DNA of 64,000 nt, from assembly GCF_015711605.1 (NCBI RefSeq), contig NZ_JABTEZ010000001.1, positions 834,001-898,000 of the forward strand, given 5' to 3'. The notes beneath the pieces were generated by a model, which worked only from the letters and a program-made list of their open reading frames with translations, was not told the DNA's origin and searched no databases. Shown here piece after piece: positions 7,380 through 16,385 of this stretch; positions within the stretch are counted from its first letter, which is position 1; the number at the start of each line of letters is the position of its first letter. A program made the position numbers and the translations under genes. Origin of the DNA: Planomonospora sp. ID67723. Its GTDB lineage: Bacteria > Actinomycetota > Actinomycetes > Streptosporangiales > Streptosporangiaceae.

Positions 7380-7909
7380 GCAGACTCGTCACCCACGGGG
7401 ACTCCGCCCCCTCGTCGGTGAACCGCTACCTCCTCCCCCACGAGCACCAGGTCATCATGGTGCGGCGCCACCCGGCCGTACTGCTCCGCCCCATCGCCGA
7501 GGTCTTCGGCGGCCTCATCATCGCCGGGGTCATCAGCACCTGGCTCGGCAACCAGAACGCCGGCGGCGGGATCTTCGTCGTCTGGTGGGCGTGGCTCCTG
7601 ATCCTGATCCGCTTCGTTTGGAAGCTCGCGGAGTGGTCGGTCGACTACTTCGTGGTGACGTCCAAGCGCATGCTGCTCACCACGGGGCTGATCACCCGCA
7701 AGGTCGCCATGATGCCGCTCACCAAGGTGACCGACATGAGCTTCCAGCGTTCCCTGATCGGCCGAATGTTGGGATATGGGGAGTTCATCCTCGAATCAGC
7801 CGGTCAGGATCAGGCATTGTCGACGGTCACATACATCCCGTATCCGGAGACCCTCTACCTGGAGGTCTGCCAGATGCTATTTCCCAACGCGAACGACTCG
7901 GATGATTAA
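7376..7909 (+). CDS. Membrane protein with bacterial PH domain
   Basis: The 177-residue protein has two membrane segments (about residues 40-58 and 65-85: EVFGGLIIAGVISTWL and GIFVVWWAWLLILIRFVW). A cytoplasmic bPH2-type domain follows, with WSVDYFVVTSKRMLLTTGLITRKVAMMPLTKVTD and a RSLIGRMLGYGEFILESAG stretch typical of the YdbS/YdbT-like fold. Such proteins are common in actinobacteria, with unknown roles in membrane biology. It is coupled to the 52-residue gene before it, and a hairpin follows its stop. Confidence 0.85.
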   Translation: MSRLVTHGDSAPSSVNRYLLPHEHQVIMVRRHPAVLLRPIAEVFGGLIIAGVISTWLGNQNAGGGIFVVWWAWLLILIRFVWKLAEWSVDYFVVTSKRMLLTTGLITRKVAMMPLTKVTDMSFQRSLIGRMLGYGEFILESAGQDQALSTVTYIPYPETLYLEVCQMLFPNANDSDD

Positions 7910-7910
7910 T

Positions 7911-7945
7911 GCCCCTCTGACCGCTATGGGATAGCGGGAGGGGGC
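7911..7945 (+). terminator. Hairpin after the PH-domain gene
   Basis: CCGCTAT and ATAGCGG pair around GGG. A lower stem of GCCCCTC with GAGGGGGC extends it across a small bulge. It begins right after the stop. Confidence 0.55.
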
Positions 7946-8043
7946 TGCTCAGCCCGAAGATTCCGGTCGGCGGGGTTACCCTATTCGACTTCTTCATGCA
8001 ATCATGGCGGAGACATTGACCATCCCCCGCCCTGAGAGATCAG

Positions 8044-9408
8044 ATGCCGAGTCAGGGAACCATCGGTGACCGTGTCCGCGGACTGCGGCTGAGCAGGCGC
8101 ATGTCTCAGGCCCAGCTCGCCGGGCCAGACCTTTCCGACAGCTACGTCTCCCTCATCGAGTCGGGCAAGCGCACGCCCACCCCCGTGGTGGCGCGGTTGC
8201 TGGCGGAGCGTTTGGGGTGCACCACCGAGTTCCTGCTGCACGGCATCGAACCCCGCCAGCGCATAGACACCGAGCTCGGCCTGCGTCACGCGGAGCTGGA
8301 GCTGCACCACGGTGACCCCGCCGTGGCGGCCGAGCGCTTCGGCGAGATCGTCAAGGCCGCGGGCGAGGAGAACGCCATGCTGGCCGCCCACGCGCGGCTC
8401 GGCCGGGCGCGGGCCCTGGAGGCCCAGGGCATGACCGGTCCGGCGGTCGAGGCGTTCGAGCGGCTCCGCCGTGAGGCCACCGCCCACCCCGAGCGGCTGG
8501 CGAACCTGCCCCTGACGGTCGCCCTGAGCCGGTGCTACCGGCACGGAGGCGACGTCCTGCGCGCCCGCGACCTCGCCGCCGCCGCTCTGACGGAGGTCAA
8601 CCGGCTCGCCCTGACCCAGGGTGAGATCGCCGTGGACCTGGCCGCCTCCCTACTGGAGACCGAGGCCCCGCACTCGCCCGGCCTGGCCTTCGTCCGCCGG
8701 GTCGTCCAGGACAACGGCGTGCCGGCCGCGGTCTCCCGGGACGAGGAGATCCATGCCCTCTGGCAGGCGAGCGTCACCGCCGCCGAGGGGGAGGACTCCT
8801 CGCTGGCCGTCCGTCTCGCCGACGACGCGATCGCTGCCGGACGCCCGGCTCGGATGACGGTCAAGCTGGCCTGCATCGCGATGAAGTGGTCGCGCCTCGC
8901 CTCCGCCTTCGACGGGGAGCCGCTCGACCGGGTCCGCACGCTCGCGACCGCCGCGAGCGAGGTCTTCGGATCACTCTCCCGCCACGGGCACGACCACGCC
9001 GAGAGCCTGGTCGTGCTCGCCTCCGTGGAGCTGAAGAGCGGCGACCTGGAGGGCGCGGCCCGCCTGTCCGCCTCGGTCCTCGACCTGCCGGGAAGCGGCT
9101 CCCGCGTCATCGGCGCCGGTGCGCGGCTGGTCCTCGCCGAGGTCGCGCTCGCGCGCAGTCACGGCAGTCACGGCAGTCACGACACGGTTCTCTCCCACCT
9201 CCACGCCGCCCGGGACCTGCTGTCCGGCTCCGACCCCGTCTCCGGCGTCAACCGGGAGTCCGCACGGGCCTGGCGCCGGCTCGGCGATCTGTACGGCCAG
9301 GCCGGTGCGCCCGAAGAGCAGACGAGCGCGTATCGTAAGGCGCTGGAGGCAGTAGGGGTCCACAGTGTGCTCGTCGGGGTGACCGTGGACTCGGCGTTGG
9401 CCCGGTAA
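8044..9408 (+). CDS. XRE-family regulator with TPR-like helical domain
   Basis: The 454-residue protein has an N-terminal HTH (residues about 8-62: DRVRGLRLSRRMSQAQLA, then SDSYVSLIESGKRTPTP). A long helical-repeat region follows, with TPR-like units such as AAHARLGRARALEAQG and RAWRRLGDLYGQAGAPEEQTS. This layout fits quorum- or ligand-sensing RRNPP-like regulators, but no peptide gene is visible. The codons around 9165-9182 contain a 9-bp tandem repeat giving HGSHGSHD, an unusual His-rich insertion. A GntR regulator follows in the same direction about 110 bp downstream. Confidence 0.85.
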   Translation: MPSQGTIGDRVRGLRLSRRMSQAQLAGPDLSDSYVSLIESGKRTPTPVVARLLAERLGCTTEFLLHGIEPRQRIDTELGLRHAELELHHGDPAVAAERFGEIVKAAGEENAMLAAHARLGRARALEAQGMTGPAVEAFERLRREATAHPERLANLPLTVALSRCYRHGGDVLRARDLAAAALTEVNRLALTQGEIAVDLAASLLETEAPHSPGLAFVRRVVQDNGVPAAVSRDEEIHALWQASVTAAEGEDSSLAVRLADDAIAAGRPARMTVKLACIAMKWSRLASAFDGEPLDRVRTLATAASEVFGSLSRHGHDHAESLVVLASVELKSGDLEGAARLSASVLDLPGSGSRVIGAGARLVLAEVALARSHGSHGSHDTVLSHLHAARDLLSGSDPVSGVNRESARAWRRLGDLYGQAGAPEEQTSAYRKALEAVGVHSVLVGVTVDSALAR

Positions 9409-9466
9409 GACTTTCCTTGCCTCCGGCGCTCCGGATTTGGCTTCATGCCTCTGGAATAATTAGGGT

Positions 9467-9487
9467 CTATCAGTCATTGACTCATAG
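9467..9487. promoter_or_regulatory. 21-bp palindrome, candidate GntR operator
   Basis: CTATCAGTCA and TGACTCATAG flank a central T at 9477; nine of ten pairs are symmetric. It lies 31 bp upstream of the GntR-family gene, so autoregulation is likely. Confidence 0.6.
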
Positions 9488-9517
9488 GATGATTGGTTCC
9501 CCCAGAGGAGGCGGACT

Positions 9518-10207
9518 GTGAGTCTGCGTACGGCGCAGCGAGCGTCCCTCGTCGACCAGGTGATCGATCAGCTCAAAGAGCAGATCGTTTCGAACTCCTG
9601 GCAGATGAATGCAAAGATTCCCACCGAGACGGTGCTCGCCGAGCAGTTGGGGGTCGGACGCAACACCGTCCGCGAGGCCGTACGGGCACTCACCCACGCG
9701 GGCCTGCTGGAGTGCCGCCAGGGCGACGGCACCTACGTCCGGGCCACGAGCGAGCTGTCCGGGGCCATGCTGCGGCGGCTGCGTGCCGCCGAGCAGCTGG
9801 AGATCCTGGAGGTACGGCGGGCGCTGGAGGTGGAGGCCGCACGGCTGGCCGCCACCCGGCGCACCGACGACGACATCGCCGCCATCGAGACCGCGCTGGC
9901 CGCGCGGGAGCAGGCCTGGGAGCTCGGTGAGCCCAACGGGTTCGTCGAGGCCGACCTCGCCTTCCACATCGCGGTCGTGCAGGCCACGCACAACCGCGTC
10001 CTGATCGAGCTCTACGAGGACTTCTCCACGGCCCTGCGTGCCAGCATCACCGCCGCCGGCACCTCGATCAACAGCAGCTACATCCCCCACGACGCGATCG
10101 CGCGCGCCATCGCCGCCGGTGACGCGAGCGCCGCCGAACGGGCGGGCCACGCGTGCATGGAGCACATCCTGATCGCGCTGACCGAGGCTCAGGAGCTCCC
10201 CTCCTGA
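9518..10207 (+). CDS. GntR-family regulator, FadR subfamily
   Basis: The 229-residue protein has a winged HTH (residues about 10-75: LVDQVIDQLKEQIVSNSW, then TVLAEQLGVGRNTVREAVRAL, LECRQGDGTYV). An all-helical FCD ligand domain follows, with metal/ligand residues including DLAFHIAVVQATHN and AGHACMEHI. Start is GTG at 9518 behind GAGGAGG. FCD domains usually bind small organic acids with a metal; the effector is unknown. A near-perfect palindrome lies just upstream. Confidence 0.9.
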   Translation: MSLRTAQRASLVDQVIDQLKEQIVSNSWQMNAKIPTETVLAEQLGVGRNTVREAVRALTHAGLLECRQGDGTYVRATSELSGAMLRRLRAAEQLEILEVRRALEVEAARLAATRRTDDDIAAIETALAAREQAWELGEPNGFVEADLAFHIAVVQATHNRVLIELYEDFSTALRASITAAGTSINSSYIPHDAIARAIAAGDASAAERAGHACMEHILIALTEAQELPS

Positions 10208-10280
10208 CCCGTCGCCGTGCGGCGCCGGCCGGCGCCGCACGGCCGTCTCTCCCACCGGCCCGGCGGGCCCGGCATCCGTG

Positions 10281-11381
10281 TCAGGTCTGACGCAGGGACA
10301 TGACGAGGTAGCGGAAGGCCGGATCGGCGTCGCCGGGAACCTCGGTGATGAGGGCGGGCCGGGTCGACGACTCCATGTTGACGCGGACGAACTCGGTCTC
10401 GACCCCGGACAGGCCGTCCAGCAGGAACTGCGACTGGAAGGCGATCTGGATGTCGTCGCCGGACAGCTCGGCCTCCACCGCCTCGGTGGCCCGGCCGATC
10501 TCGCCACCGCCCGCCTGGACCACCACCCGGCCCGGGCTGAACGACAGGCGGATCGCGGTGTTGCTCCCGGCGACCAGCGCCACCCGCTTGATCGCCTCGA
10601 CGAACGGGGCCACCCGCAGGTCCGCCCGGATGGACCAGTCACCGGCCAGCCGCGAGTGGTAGTCGATGAACTGCTCGTCCAGCAGGCGGACCGTGATGCT
10701 CCTGCCGACGCTCTCGAAGCCGGCGACGCCCTCGCCCAGCGCCACCGCCACCTCACCGCCCCGCAGCGACCTGGCCACCTCCACGAGCACCCGGGCGGGC
10801 ACCATGGCCGCGGCCGTGACGCCGGGGTGCTCGGGGCGCCAGTCGAAGTCCCTGGCGGCGATGCGGTAACGGTCGGTCGAGGCCATGGTCATGTTCTCGC
10901 CGGAGACGTCGACCCTGATGGCGGTCAGCATGGGAAGGGTCTCGTCACGGCTGGCCGCCGGGGCGACCTGGCCGACCGCGCTCGCGAAGACCCCGCCGCC
11001 GATCGCGCCGATCCCGGGCGGCATCCCGGGCAGGGTCGGGAAGTCCTCCACCGGCATGGTCAGCAGGCCGAACTCCGCGCCGCCGCAGGTCAGCACCGCC
11101 TCCGAACCCGTGGTCACGATCTCCACCGGCTCCGCGGGCAGGCTCCGGGTGATCTCGGCGAGGATCCGGCCGGGGATCAGCACCCGGCCCGCCTCCTCCA
11201 CCTCGGCCTCGACCGCCGCACGGGCGGAGACGTCGTAGTCGAAGGCCGAGAGCACGAGCTCCTCCCCCGCCGCCTCCAGGAGCAGGCCGGAGAGCACCGG
11301 AAGCGCCGGACGGCCCGGCAGCATGCGGGCGGCCCAGACCACAGCGTCGGCCAGGACATCGCGGTTGACCCGGAGCTTCAC
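10281..11381 (-). CDS. DNA polymerase III beta clamp, probable second copy
   Basis: The 366-residue protein has the three-fold sliding-clamp pattern: KLRVNRDVLADAVVWAARMLPGRPALPVLSG at the start, a middle domain with STDRYRIAARDF, and a C-terminal domain with LDEQFIDYHSR, SQFLLDGLSG and the final YLVMSLRQT, where DnaN normally ends YLLMPVRL. The GTG at 11381 follows AAGGGA. dnaA, recF and gyrB, the usual neighbours of the main dnaN, are absent, so this is probably a paralogue. It may load on DNA as a homotrimer or mixed ring, or serve repair polymerases; this is inference. Confidence 0.85.
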   Translation of the reverse strand: MKLRVNRDVLADAVVWAARMLPGRPALPVLSGLLLEAAGEELVLSAFDYDVSARAAVEAEVEEAGRVLIPGRILAEITRSLPAEPVEIVTTGSEAVLTCGGAEFGLLTMPVEDFPTLPGMPPGIGAIGGGVFASAVGQVAPAASRDETLPMLTAIRVDVSGENMTMASTDRYRIAARDFDWRPEHPGVTAAAMVPARVLVEVARSLRGGEVAVALGEGVAGFESVGRSITVRLLDEQFIDYHSRLAGDWSIRADLRVAPFVEAIKRVALVAGSNTAIRLSFSPGRVVVQAGGGEIGRATEAVEAELSGDDIQIAFQSQFLLDGLSGVETEFVRVNMESSTRPALITEVPGDADPAFRYLVMSLRQT

Positions 11382-11530
11382 CTGGGGATCCCTTCTGCAC
11401 GCGGATGCCGTGTTCTCCCGAACGGTAGCCGGTGACACCGACAGAACATCCATATCAGGCACCCGGCCTCCGGATGAGTCCGCAGACCGGTATTTCTCAG
11501 GTCCGCGGTCCTCCCGCCGACGGGGAAGCC

Positions 11531-13150
11531 ATGAGCAACGGAGTGGATGCGATACAGCGCGTACTGGCACGGATGACCATCGACAAGGCGTTGCGCTTCG
11601 GCTTCGCCATGGTGATCGGCATGTTGCTGCTGCCCGCGGCCACCTCCGCGTGGCACCTGTGGCAGGCCTCTTCCACCGTGAGCCAGCTCGCCGAGGCCGG
11701 TATGCCCGGTGCGCAGCTCACCGGCAAGGTCGACGGGCTGATGAACAAGTACCGCAAGGAGCAGTGGGAGTACCTCGCCCTGCCCGAGGGCGACGAGGAG
11801 CAGGCGGCGACGGTCGAGGCGATGGCCGAGGAGGACGCCGACATGAAGGCCCTGTTCGCCGAGTTCCGCGAGCTGCCGCTGAGCGACGCTCACCTCTCCG
11901 TGCTGTCCGGGTACGAGCGCGCATGGACCGAGTACGTCCGCGCGACCGGCCCGCTGGTCGCGCTGGCCGACGCCGGCGACTTCGCCGCCGCCCGCGCGAC
12001 GTTCGACAGCGGCGCCGGCGACGAGCAGTGGGACAAGCTGAAGGAGGGCCTGAAGTCCCTCCGGGAGCTGGACGTCCAGGCCGCCCAGGAGAGCCGTGAC
12101 GAGGCCGACCTCGACGTCGTCGTCGGGTTCACCACGCTGGCCGTGCTGCTGACGGCCGCGCTCGGCATCGCCCTGGTCATCCGCCGGATCCTGGCCCGGC
12201 GCATCTCCACCGGGCTGCGCAGCCTCTCCACCGCCGCCGACCGCATCGCCCGGGGCGACCTCGACCAGCGGATCGAGGTCACGGCCGACGACGAGATCGC
12301 GGAGGTCGCGGCGGCGTTCGACCGCATGGTGGAGTACCTGAACTCGATGGCCGGGGTGTCCCAGCGGATGGCCGACGGCGACCTGGCGGTCGACGCCGCG
12401 CCGAAGTCGGCCGAGGACCGCCTCGGTCAGGCCTTCGACGCCATGGTGCGCAACCTGAACGACTCGATCGGGCAGGTGCGCCACTCGGCGGGCGCGCTCG
12501 ACCAGGCCTCGCAGGAGCTGTCCGGTGTCTCCGAAGGCGTGCGCGCCGCCGTGAGCGAGGTGGTCGGCAACGCCGAGCGCCAGGTGGACCTCGTCAGCCA
12601 GGCCCAGCGTGCCGCCCAGCAGACCTCCGGCCTGGTCGAGGAGGGCATCGGCACCGTGCAGCAGCTGACGCAGGTGATGCGGGACCTCGACGAGAAGTCC
12701 GCCCGCATCAGCGACATCGTCGACACCATCTCCCGCATCGCCGGGCAGACCAACCTGCTGGCGCTCAACGCCTCCATCGAGGCCGCCCGCGCCGGGGTGC
12801 ACGGCTCCGGCTTCGCCGTGGTCGCGGGAGAGGTCCGCGCGCTCGCCGAGGAGAGCAGCAAGGCCGCCCAGTCCATCGCGGGCGTGGTGGCCGAGATCCA
12901 GCAGACCAGCGGCGAGGCCGTACTGGTCGTCGACGAGCACGCCCGGGGCGCCTTCGAGCGGATCGCCGGCGGCACCACGACGCTGCGCGAGGCGCTCGAC
13001 GAGGTCGGCTCCTTCGCCGGGGCCAACATGGCCTCCACCGGGCGGATGGCCGACACCACCGGCGCCGTCACCGCCTCGGTCGAGCAGCTCGCGCAGACCG
13101 CCGACCGGCTGCGCGAGGTCACCGGCAGGTTCAGGACCGGGCGGCGTTGA
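11531..13150 (+). CDS. Methyl-accepting chemotaxis-type transducer
   Basis: The 539-residue membrane protein begins with a transmembrane helix ([21 protein letters not shown]). A four-helix-bundle periplasmic-type sensor of about 140 residues follows, then a second transmembrane segment ([22 protein letters not shown]). A HAMP domain ([16 protein letters not shown]) and a C-terminal signalling coiled coil with the hairpin tip [19 protein letters not shown], then [17 protein letters not shown], complete it. No che genes are nearby, so the output partner is unknown. Its last 20 bp overlap the convergent response-regulator gene. Confidence 0.9.
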   Translation: MSNGVDAIQRVLARMTIDKALRFGFAMVIGMLLLPAATSAWHLWQASSTVSQLAEAGMPGAQLTGKVDGLMNKYRKEQWEYLALPEGDEEQAATVEAMAEEDADMKALFAEFRELPLSDAHLSVLSGYERAWTEYVRATGPLVALADAGDFAAARATFDSGAGDEQWDKLKEGLKSLRELDVQAAQESRDEADLDVVVGFTTLAVLLTAALGIALVIRRILARRISTGLRSLSTAADRIARGDLDQRIEVTADDEIAEVAAAFDRMVEYLNSMAGVSQRMADGDLAVDAAPKSAEDRLGQAFDAMVRNLNDSIGQVRHSAGALDQASQELSGVSEGVRAAVSEVVGNAERQVDLVSQAQRAAQQTSGLVEEGIGTVQQLTQVMRDLDEKSARISDIVDTISRIAGQTNLLALNASIEAARAGVHGSGFAVVAGEVRALAEESSKAAQSIAGVVAEIQQTSGEAVLVVDEHARGAFERIAGGTTTLREALDEVGSFAGANMASTGRMADTTGAVTASVEQLAQTADRLREVTGRFRTGRR

Positions 13151-13790
13151 GGTAGGCCAGCACGGCCAGGACGCGGCGGTTGTCGTCGTCGGAGGGGGCG
13201 AGGTCGAGCTTGGCGAAGATGCCGGCGGTGTGCTTGCCGACCGCGCTCTCGCTGAGGAAGAGCCGCTGGGAGATGGCCGCGTTGGAGCGGCCCTCCGCCA
13301 TCAGCTCCAGGACCTCCCGCTCCCGCGGCGTCAGCGCGGCCAGAGGTTCGTGCCGGGCGGTGCTGGCCAGCAGTTTGGCGATCACCTCGGGGTCCATCGC
13401 GGTCCCCCCGGCGGCGACCCGGCGCACGGCGTCGACGAACTGCTCGGCGTTGAACACCCGGTCCTTCAGGAGATAGCCGATCGCACCGGACCCGTCGGCG
13501 AGCAGCTCGCGGGCGTAGAGCTGCTCGACGTGCTGGGAGAGCACCAGGACGGGCAGGCCGGGGATCACCCGGCGGGCGGCCAGCGCCGCCTGCAGGCCCT
13601 CGTCGGTGAAGGTGGGCGGGAGCCGGACGTCCACCACGGCCACGTCGGGCCGCTCCCCGGTCAGCGCCTTCAGCAGCTCGGGCCCGGACTCGACGGCGGC
13701 CACGACATCGAAGCCGTGAGCCCGCAGCAGGTGGACCAGGCCCTCCCGAAGCAGGTGGAGGTCTTCGGCGATGACGACGCGGGCGCTCAT
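13131..13790 (-). CDS. Response regulator, NarL/LuxR type
   Basis: The 219-residue regulator has a receiver domain (acidic ED at residues 9-10, phospho-acceptor Asp54 in [10 protein letters not shown], Lys in YLLKDRV). A C-terminal LuxR HTH follows ([43 protein letters not shown]). Its start lies 25 bp after the sensor-kinase gene, so kinase and regulator form one operon. The divergent ABC exporter is the likely target. The gene ends inside the convergent chemoreceptor-like gene. Confidence 0.95.
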   Translation of the reverse strand: MSARVVIAEDLHLLREGLVHLLRAHGFDVVAAVESGPELLKALTGERPDVAVVDVRLPPTFTDEGLQAALAARRVIPGLPVLVLSQHVEQLYARELLADGSGAIGYLLKDRVFNAEQFVDAVRRVAAGGTAMDPEVIAKLLASTARHEPLAALTPREREVLELMAEGRSNAAISQRLFLSESAVGKHTAGIFAKLDLAPSDDDNRRVLAVLAYLNAARS

Positions 13791-13815
13791 CGGCCCGGCC
13801 GGGCGACGTGGGGGT

Positions 13816-15342
13816 TCATCGGTCCAACTTTAGGCAGACCGGGTTCATCCCGGCCATCCACCGGTTGCGGGAGTGCTGGATCGGCAGCAGCACGGCCGCG
13901 CTGTACAGGACCAGGCCGAGGGCGATGTTGAAAATGATCATCGGCCACTGCACCGGCTCGGGCAGGTAGAGGATGTAGAACCAGCTCTTCTCCTCCTGAT
14001 CGATGATCTTCATCACCGCCGTGACGATTCCCTGCGGGAAGAGCGGAAGCCAGCCGATTCCGTAGCCGAGCACGACGATCGCCCATTTCCACTTGGGCAT
14101 CTGCGCCGTCGTGTCGAAGTTCTCCTCCCAGACCAGCGCGTGCGGCAGGTCGATGGTGACCGTCGTCGGGCCGCCCGGCGGGCTGCTGATCGCCAGTACC
14201 CCGTCGAAGGCGGCCAGTCTCCGCTCGATGCCGCGCAGCCCGCTGCCCCGCGCCGGGTCGGCCCCGCCCGAGCCGTCGTCGGTGACGGTGACGCGCAAGG
14301 TCTTCCCCTGGCTGCTGATGTCGATCCAGACGCGGTCCGCGCCTCCGTGCCGGGCCGCGTTGGTCAGCAGCTCGCTGATCGAGAAGTAGGCGGCCGACTC
14401 GACAGGCGACTCGGGGCGGGTCTTCAGGTCCACGGTGACCTTCACCTCCAGCGGGCTGTCGAGGGCGAGGGCGCGCACCGCGTCGCCCAGGCCGCGCTCG
14501 GCCAGCACCGGCGGGTGGATGCCCCGGACCAGGCCGCGCAGCTCGGTGAGCGCCGTGGAGGAGGCCTCGCGCGCCTTGGCCAGCAGCGCCCTGGCCGCCG
14601 TCGGGTCGGTGTCCACCAGCGCCTCGACGGCGCCGAGCGTCATGCCGATGGCCACCAGCCTGGCCTGGGCCCCGTCGTGCAGGTCGCGCTCGATCCGGCG
14701 CAGCTCGGCCGCCTGCGAGCCGGCCGTCTCCATGCGGGCCTGGTTGAGCGTGTGGATCCGCCTCGCCAGCAGGGACTTGGCCGTGGGGCCGAGCAGCAGC
14801 TCGTTCCACCAGCCGTAGAAGTGCAGCAGCCGTGGGGCCGCGGCGACGGCGGCGACGGCCGCCGGCCCCAGGAGCAGCGCCGCCGGATGCCACTGCCCCA
14901 CCACGATCACGCCGTACCCGACGGTGACCGCGGGCAGCAGCAGGACCGCGCCCGTGAGCGGGCTGAGAACGAGCCAGAACAGGTCCCGCCAGGTGGCCGG
15001 GTCGCCGAACATCCACTTCCAGCGGTTGTTCCACTCGGGCCAGCGCGGCGTCTTGTAGAGCTGGCGGTCGTGGCGATACCACCCGTCGGGCTGAGGCCGG
15101 ACGGGCGGCGGGGGCGGCAGGTAGGACGGCCCGATCTCCCGCCCGAGCCACCTGCCGCTCAACCGCCTGGCGAGCCCCGTGCGCCACCGCAGCACCCTGA
15201 CCGACGGAGGGAAGAGGAAGACGACCCCGATCCCGAACGAGAGCACGATCATCAGCACGGTCACAATCGCCAGGACCATGTCCACCAGGGTCAGCAGCCC
15301 CAGGCACAGGGACCGGGCCGTCGCCTCCGCGTATCGCCTCAT
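13816..15342 (-). CDS. Sensor histidine kinase (HisKA_3) with an added C-terminal membrane domain
   Basis: The 508-residue kinase has N-terminal membrane segments (residues about 15-45 and 122-170), then a dimerisation/phospho-acceptor helix with His222 in ERDLHDGAQARLVAIGMTLG. An ATP-binding domain follows, with the N-box ISELLTNAARHGG, DDGSGG and GSGLRGIERR. Such kinases normally stop near residue 400. This one continues with about 108 residues containing two more hydrophobic segments (AIVVLGYGIGWLPLFPQGIV and WPMIIFNIALGLVLYSAAVL). The catalytic core is thus tethered to the membrane at both ends. It precedes its response regulator and is divergent from the ABC exporter. Confidence 0.9.
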   Translation of the reverse strand: MRRYAEATARSLCLGLLTLVDMVLAIVTVLMIVLSFGIGVVFLFPPSVRVLRWRTGLARRLSGRWLGREIGPSYLPPPPPVRPQPDGWYRHDRQLYKTPRWPEWNNRWKWMFGDPATWRDLFWLVLSPLTGAVLLLPAVTVGYGVIVVGQWHPAALLLGPAAVAAVAAAPRLLHFYGWWNELLLGPTAKSLLARRIHTLNQARMETAGSQAAELRRIERDLHDGAQARLVAIGMTLGAVEALVDTDPTAARALLAKAREASSTALTELRGLVRGIHPPVLAERGLGDAVRALALDSPLEVKVTVDLKTRPESPVESAAYFSISELLTNAARHGGADRVWIDISSQGKTLRVTVTDDGSGGADPARGSGLRGIERRLAAFDGVLAISSPPGGPTTVTIDLPHALVWEENFDTTAQMPKWKWAIVVLGYGIGWLPLFPQGIVTAVMKIIDQEEKSWFYILYLPEPVQWPMIIFNIALGLVLYSAAVLLPIQHSRNRWMAGMNPVCLKLDR

Positions 15343-15462
15343 GTCATGAAGTCTCGGTGATCGGCCGCGTGCTGCCCAGTGGGGCCGCGTGCCGTACGGG
15401 GGTGGAGTTATCCCCACCCCTGCTCGGTATCCAGACCGATTACACCGGAGATGCATACTTTC

Positions 15463-15468
15463 TACCGT
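15463..15468 (+). promoter_or_regulatory. -10 box for a leaderless ABC exporter transcript
   Basis: TACCGT ends 7 nt before the ATG at 15476 with no ribosome site between. Confidence 0.45.
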
Positions 15469-15475
15469 CAGTGCC

Positions 15476-16385
15476 ATGAAGGTGATCGAGGTAGACAACC
15501 TCCGCAAGCAGTACCGCGACCGGCTCGCGGTGGACGGCGTGTCGTTCACCGTCGAGGAGGGCGAGATCTTCGGCGTTCTCGGCCCCAACGGCGCCGGCAA
15601 GACGACCACCGTCGAGTGCGTCGCCGGTCTGCGCACCCCCGACTCCGGCACCGTGAAGGTGCTCGGCGGCCTGCGCGGTGACGCGCTCAAGGAGAAGCTC
15701 GGCGTGCAGCTGCAGAGCTCCGCGCTGCCCGAGCGGATCAAGGTCTGGGAGGCGCTGGACCTGTACGCCTCCTTCTACCGGATGCCGGTGGACCCCATGG
15801 CGCTGGTGGAGCGGGTGGGGCTCGCCGACAAGCGCGACACGCGGTACGGCAAGCTCTCCGGCGGCCAGCAGCAGCGGCTGTCCATCGCCCTGGCGCTGGT
15901 CGAACCCCCGCGTGGCCATCCTCGACGAGCTCACCACCGGCCTGGACCCGCAGGCCCGGCGGGACACCTGGGACCTCATCGAGCAGGTCCGGGCGGACGG
16001 CGTGACGATCGTGCTGGTCACCCACTTCATGGAGGAGGCCGAGCGGCTCTGCGACCGGATCGCACTGATCGACTCCGGGCGGGTGGTCGCCCTCGACAGC
16101 CCGGCCGGGCTGATCTCCCGCATCGACCACCAGCAGACCGTCAGGTTCCGGCCCTCCGGCCCGCTCGACGAAAGCGTGCTGAAGACGCTGCCCGAGGTGA
16201 CCGGGGTGCACCGCGACGGCGACCGGGTCGAGGTCACCGGCGACGGCAATCTGCTGCTCGCGGTCACCGCCGCCCTGGCCGGAGCCGGGGTCGTCCCGGC
16301 CGACCTCCGTGTCGAGCAGGCCACCCTCGACGACGCTTTCCTCGCCCTCACCGGCAAGAAGATCACCAATGGAGACGCCCGATGA
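15476..16385 (+). pseudogene. ABC exporter ATPase, frameshifted before Walker B
   Basis: The 5' frame encodes Walker A (GPNGAGKTTT), the Q-loop and the signature LSGGQQQRLSIALALV. The frame then breaks at about 15901-15909, in a run of five C. Walker B (VAILDELTTGLDP) and the H-loop (VLVTHFMEEAE) continue one frame over to the stop at 16385. Removing one C, or adding two bases, would give an intact protein of about 302 residues of the drug/antibiotic exporter (DrrA-like) type. The permease start overlaps the stop in ATGA. The rest is well conserved, so this is either a recent mutation or a sequencing error in the C run. Confidence 0.85.

Noticed and set aside
10278-11435. Plus-strand ORF opposite the second dnaN
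   Set aside because: Shadow of the clamp gene, with no ribosome site or motif.
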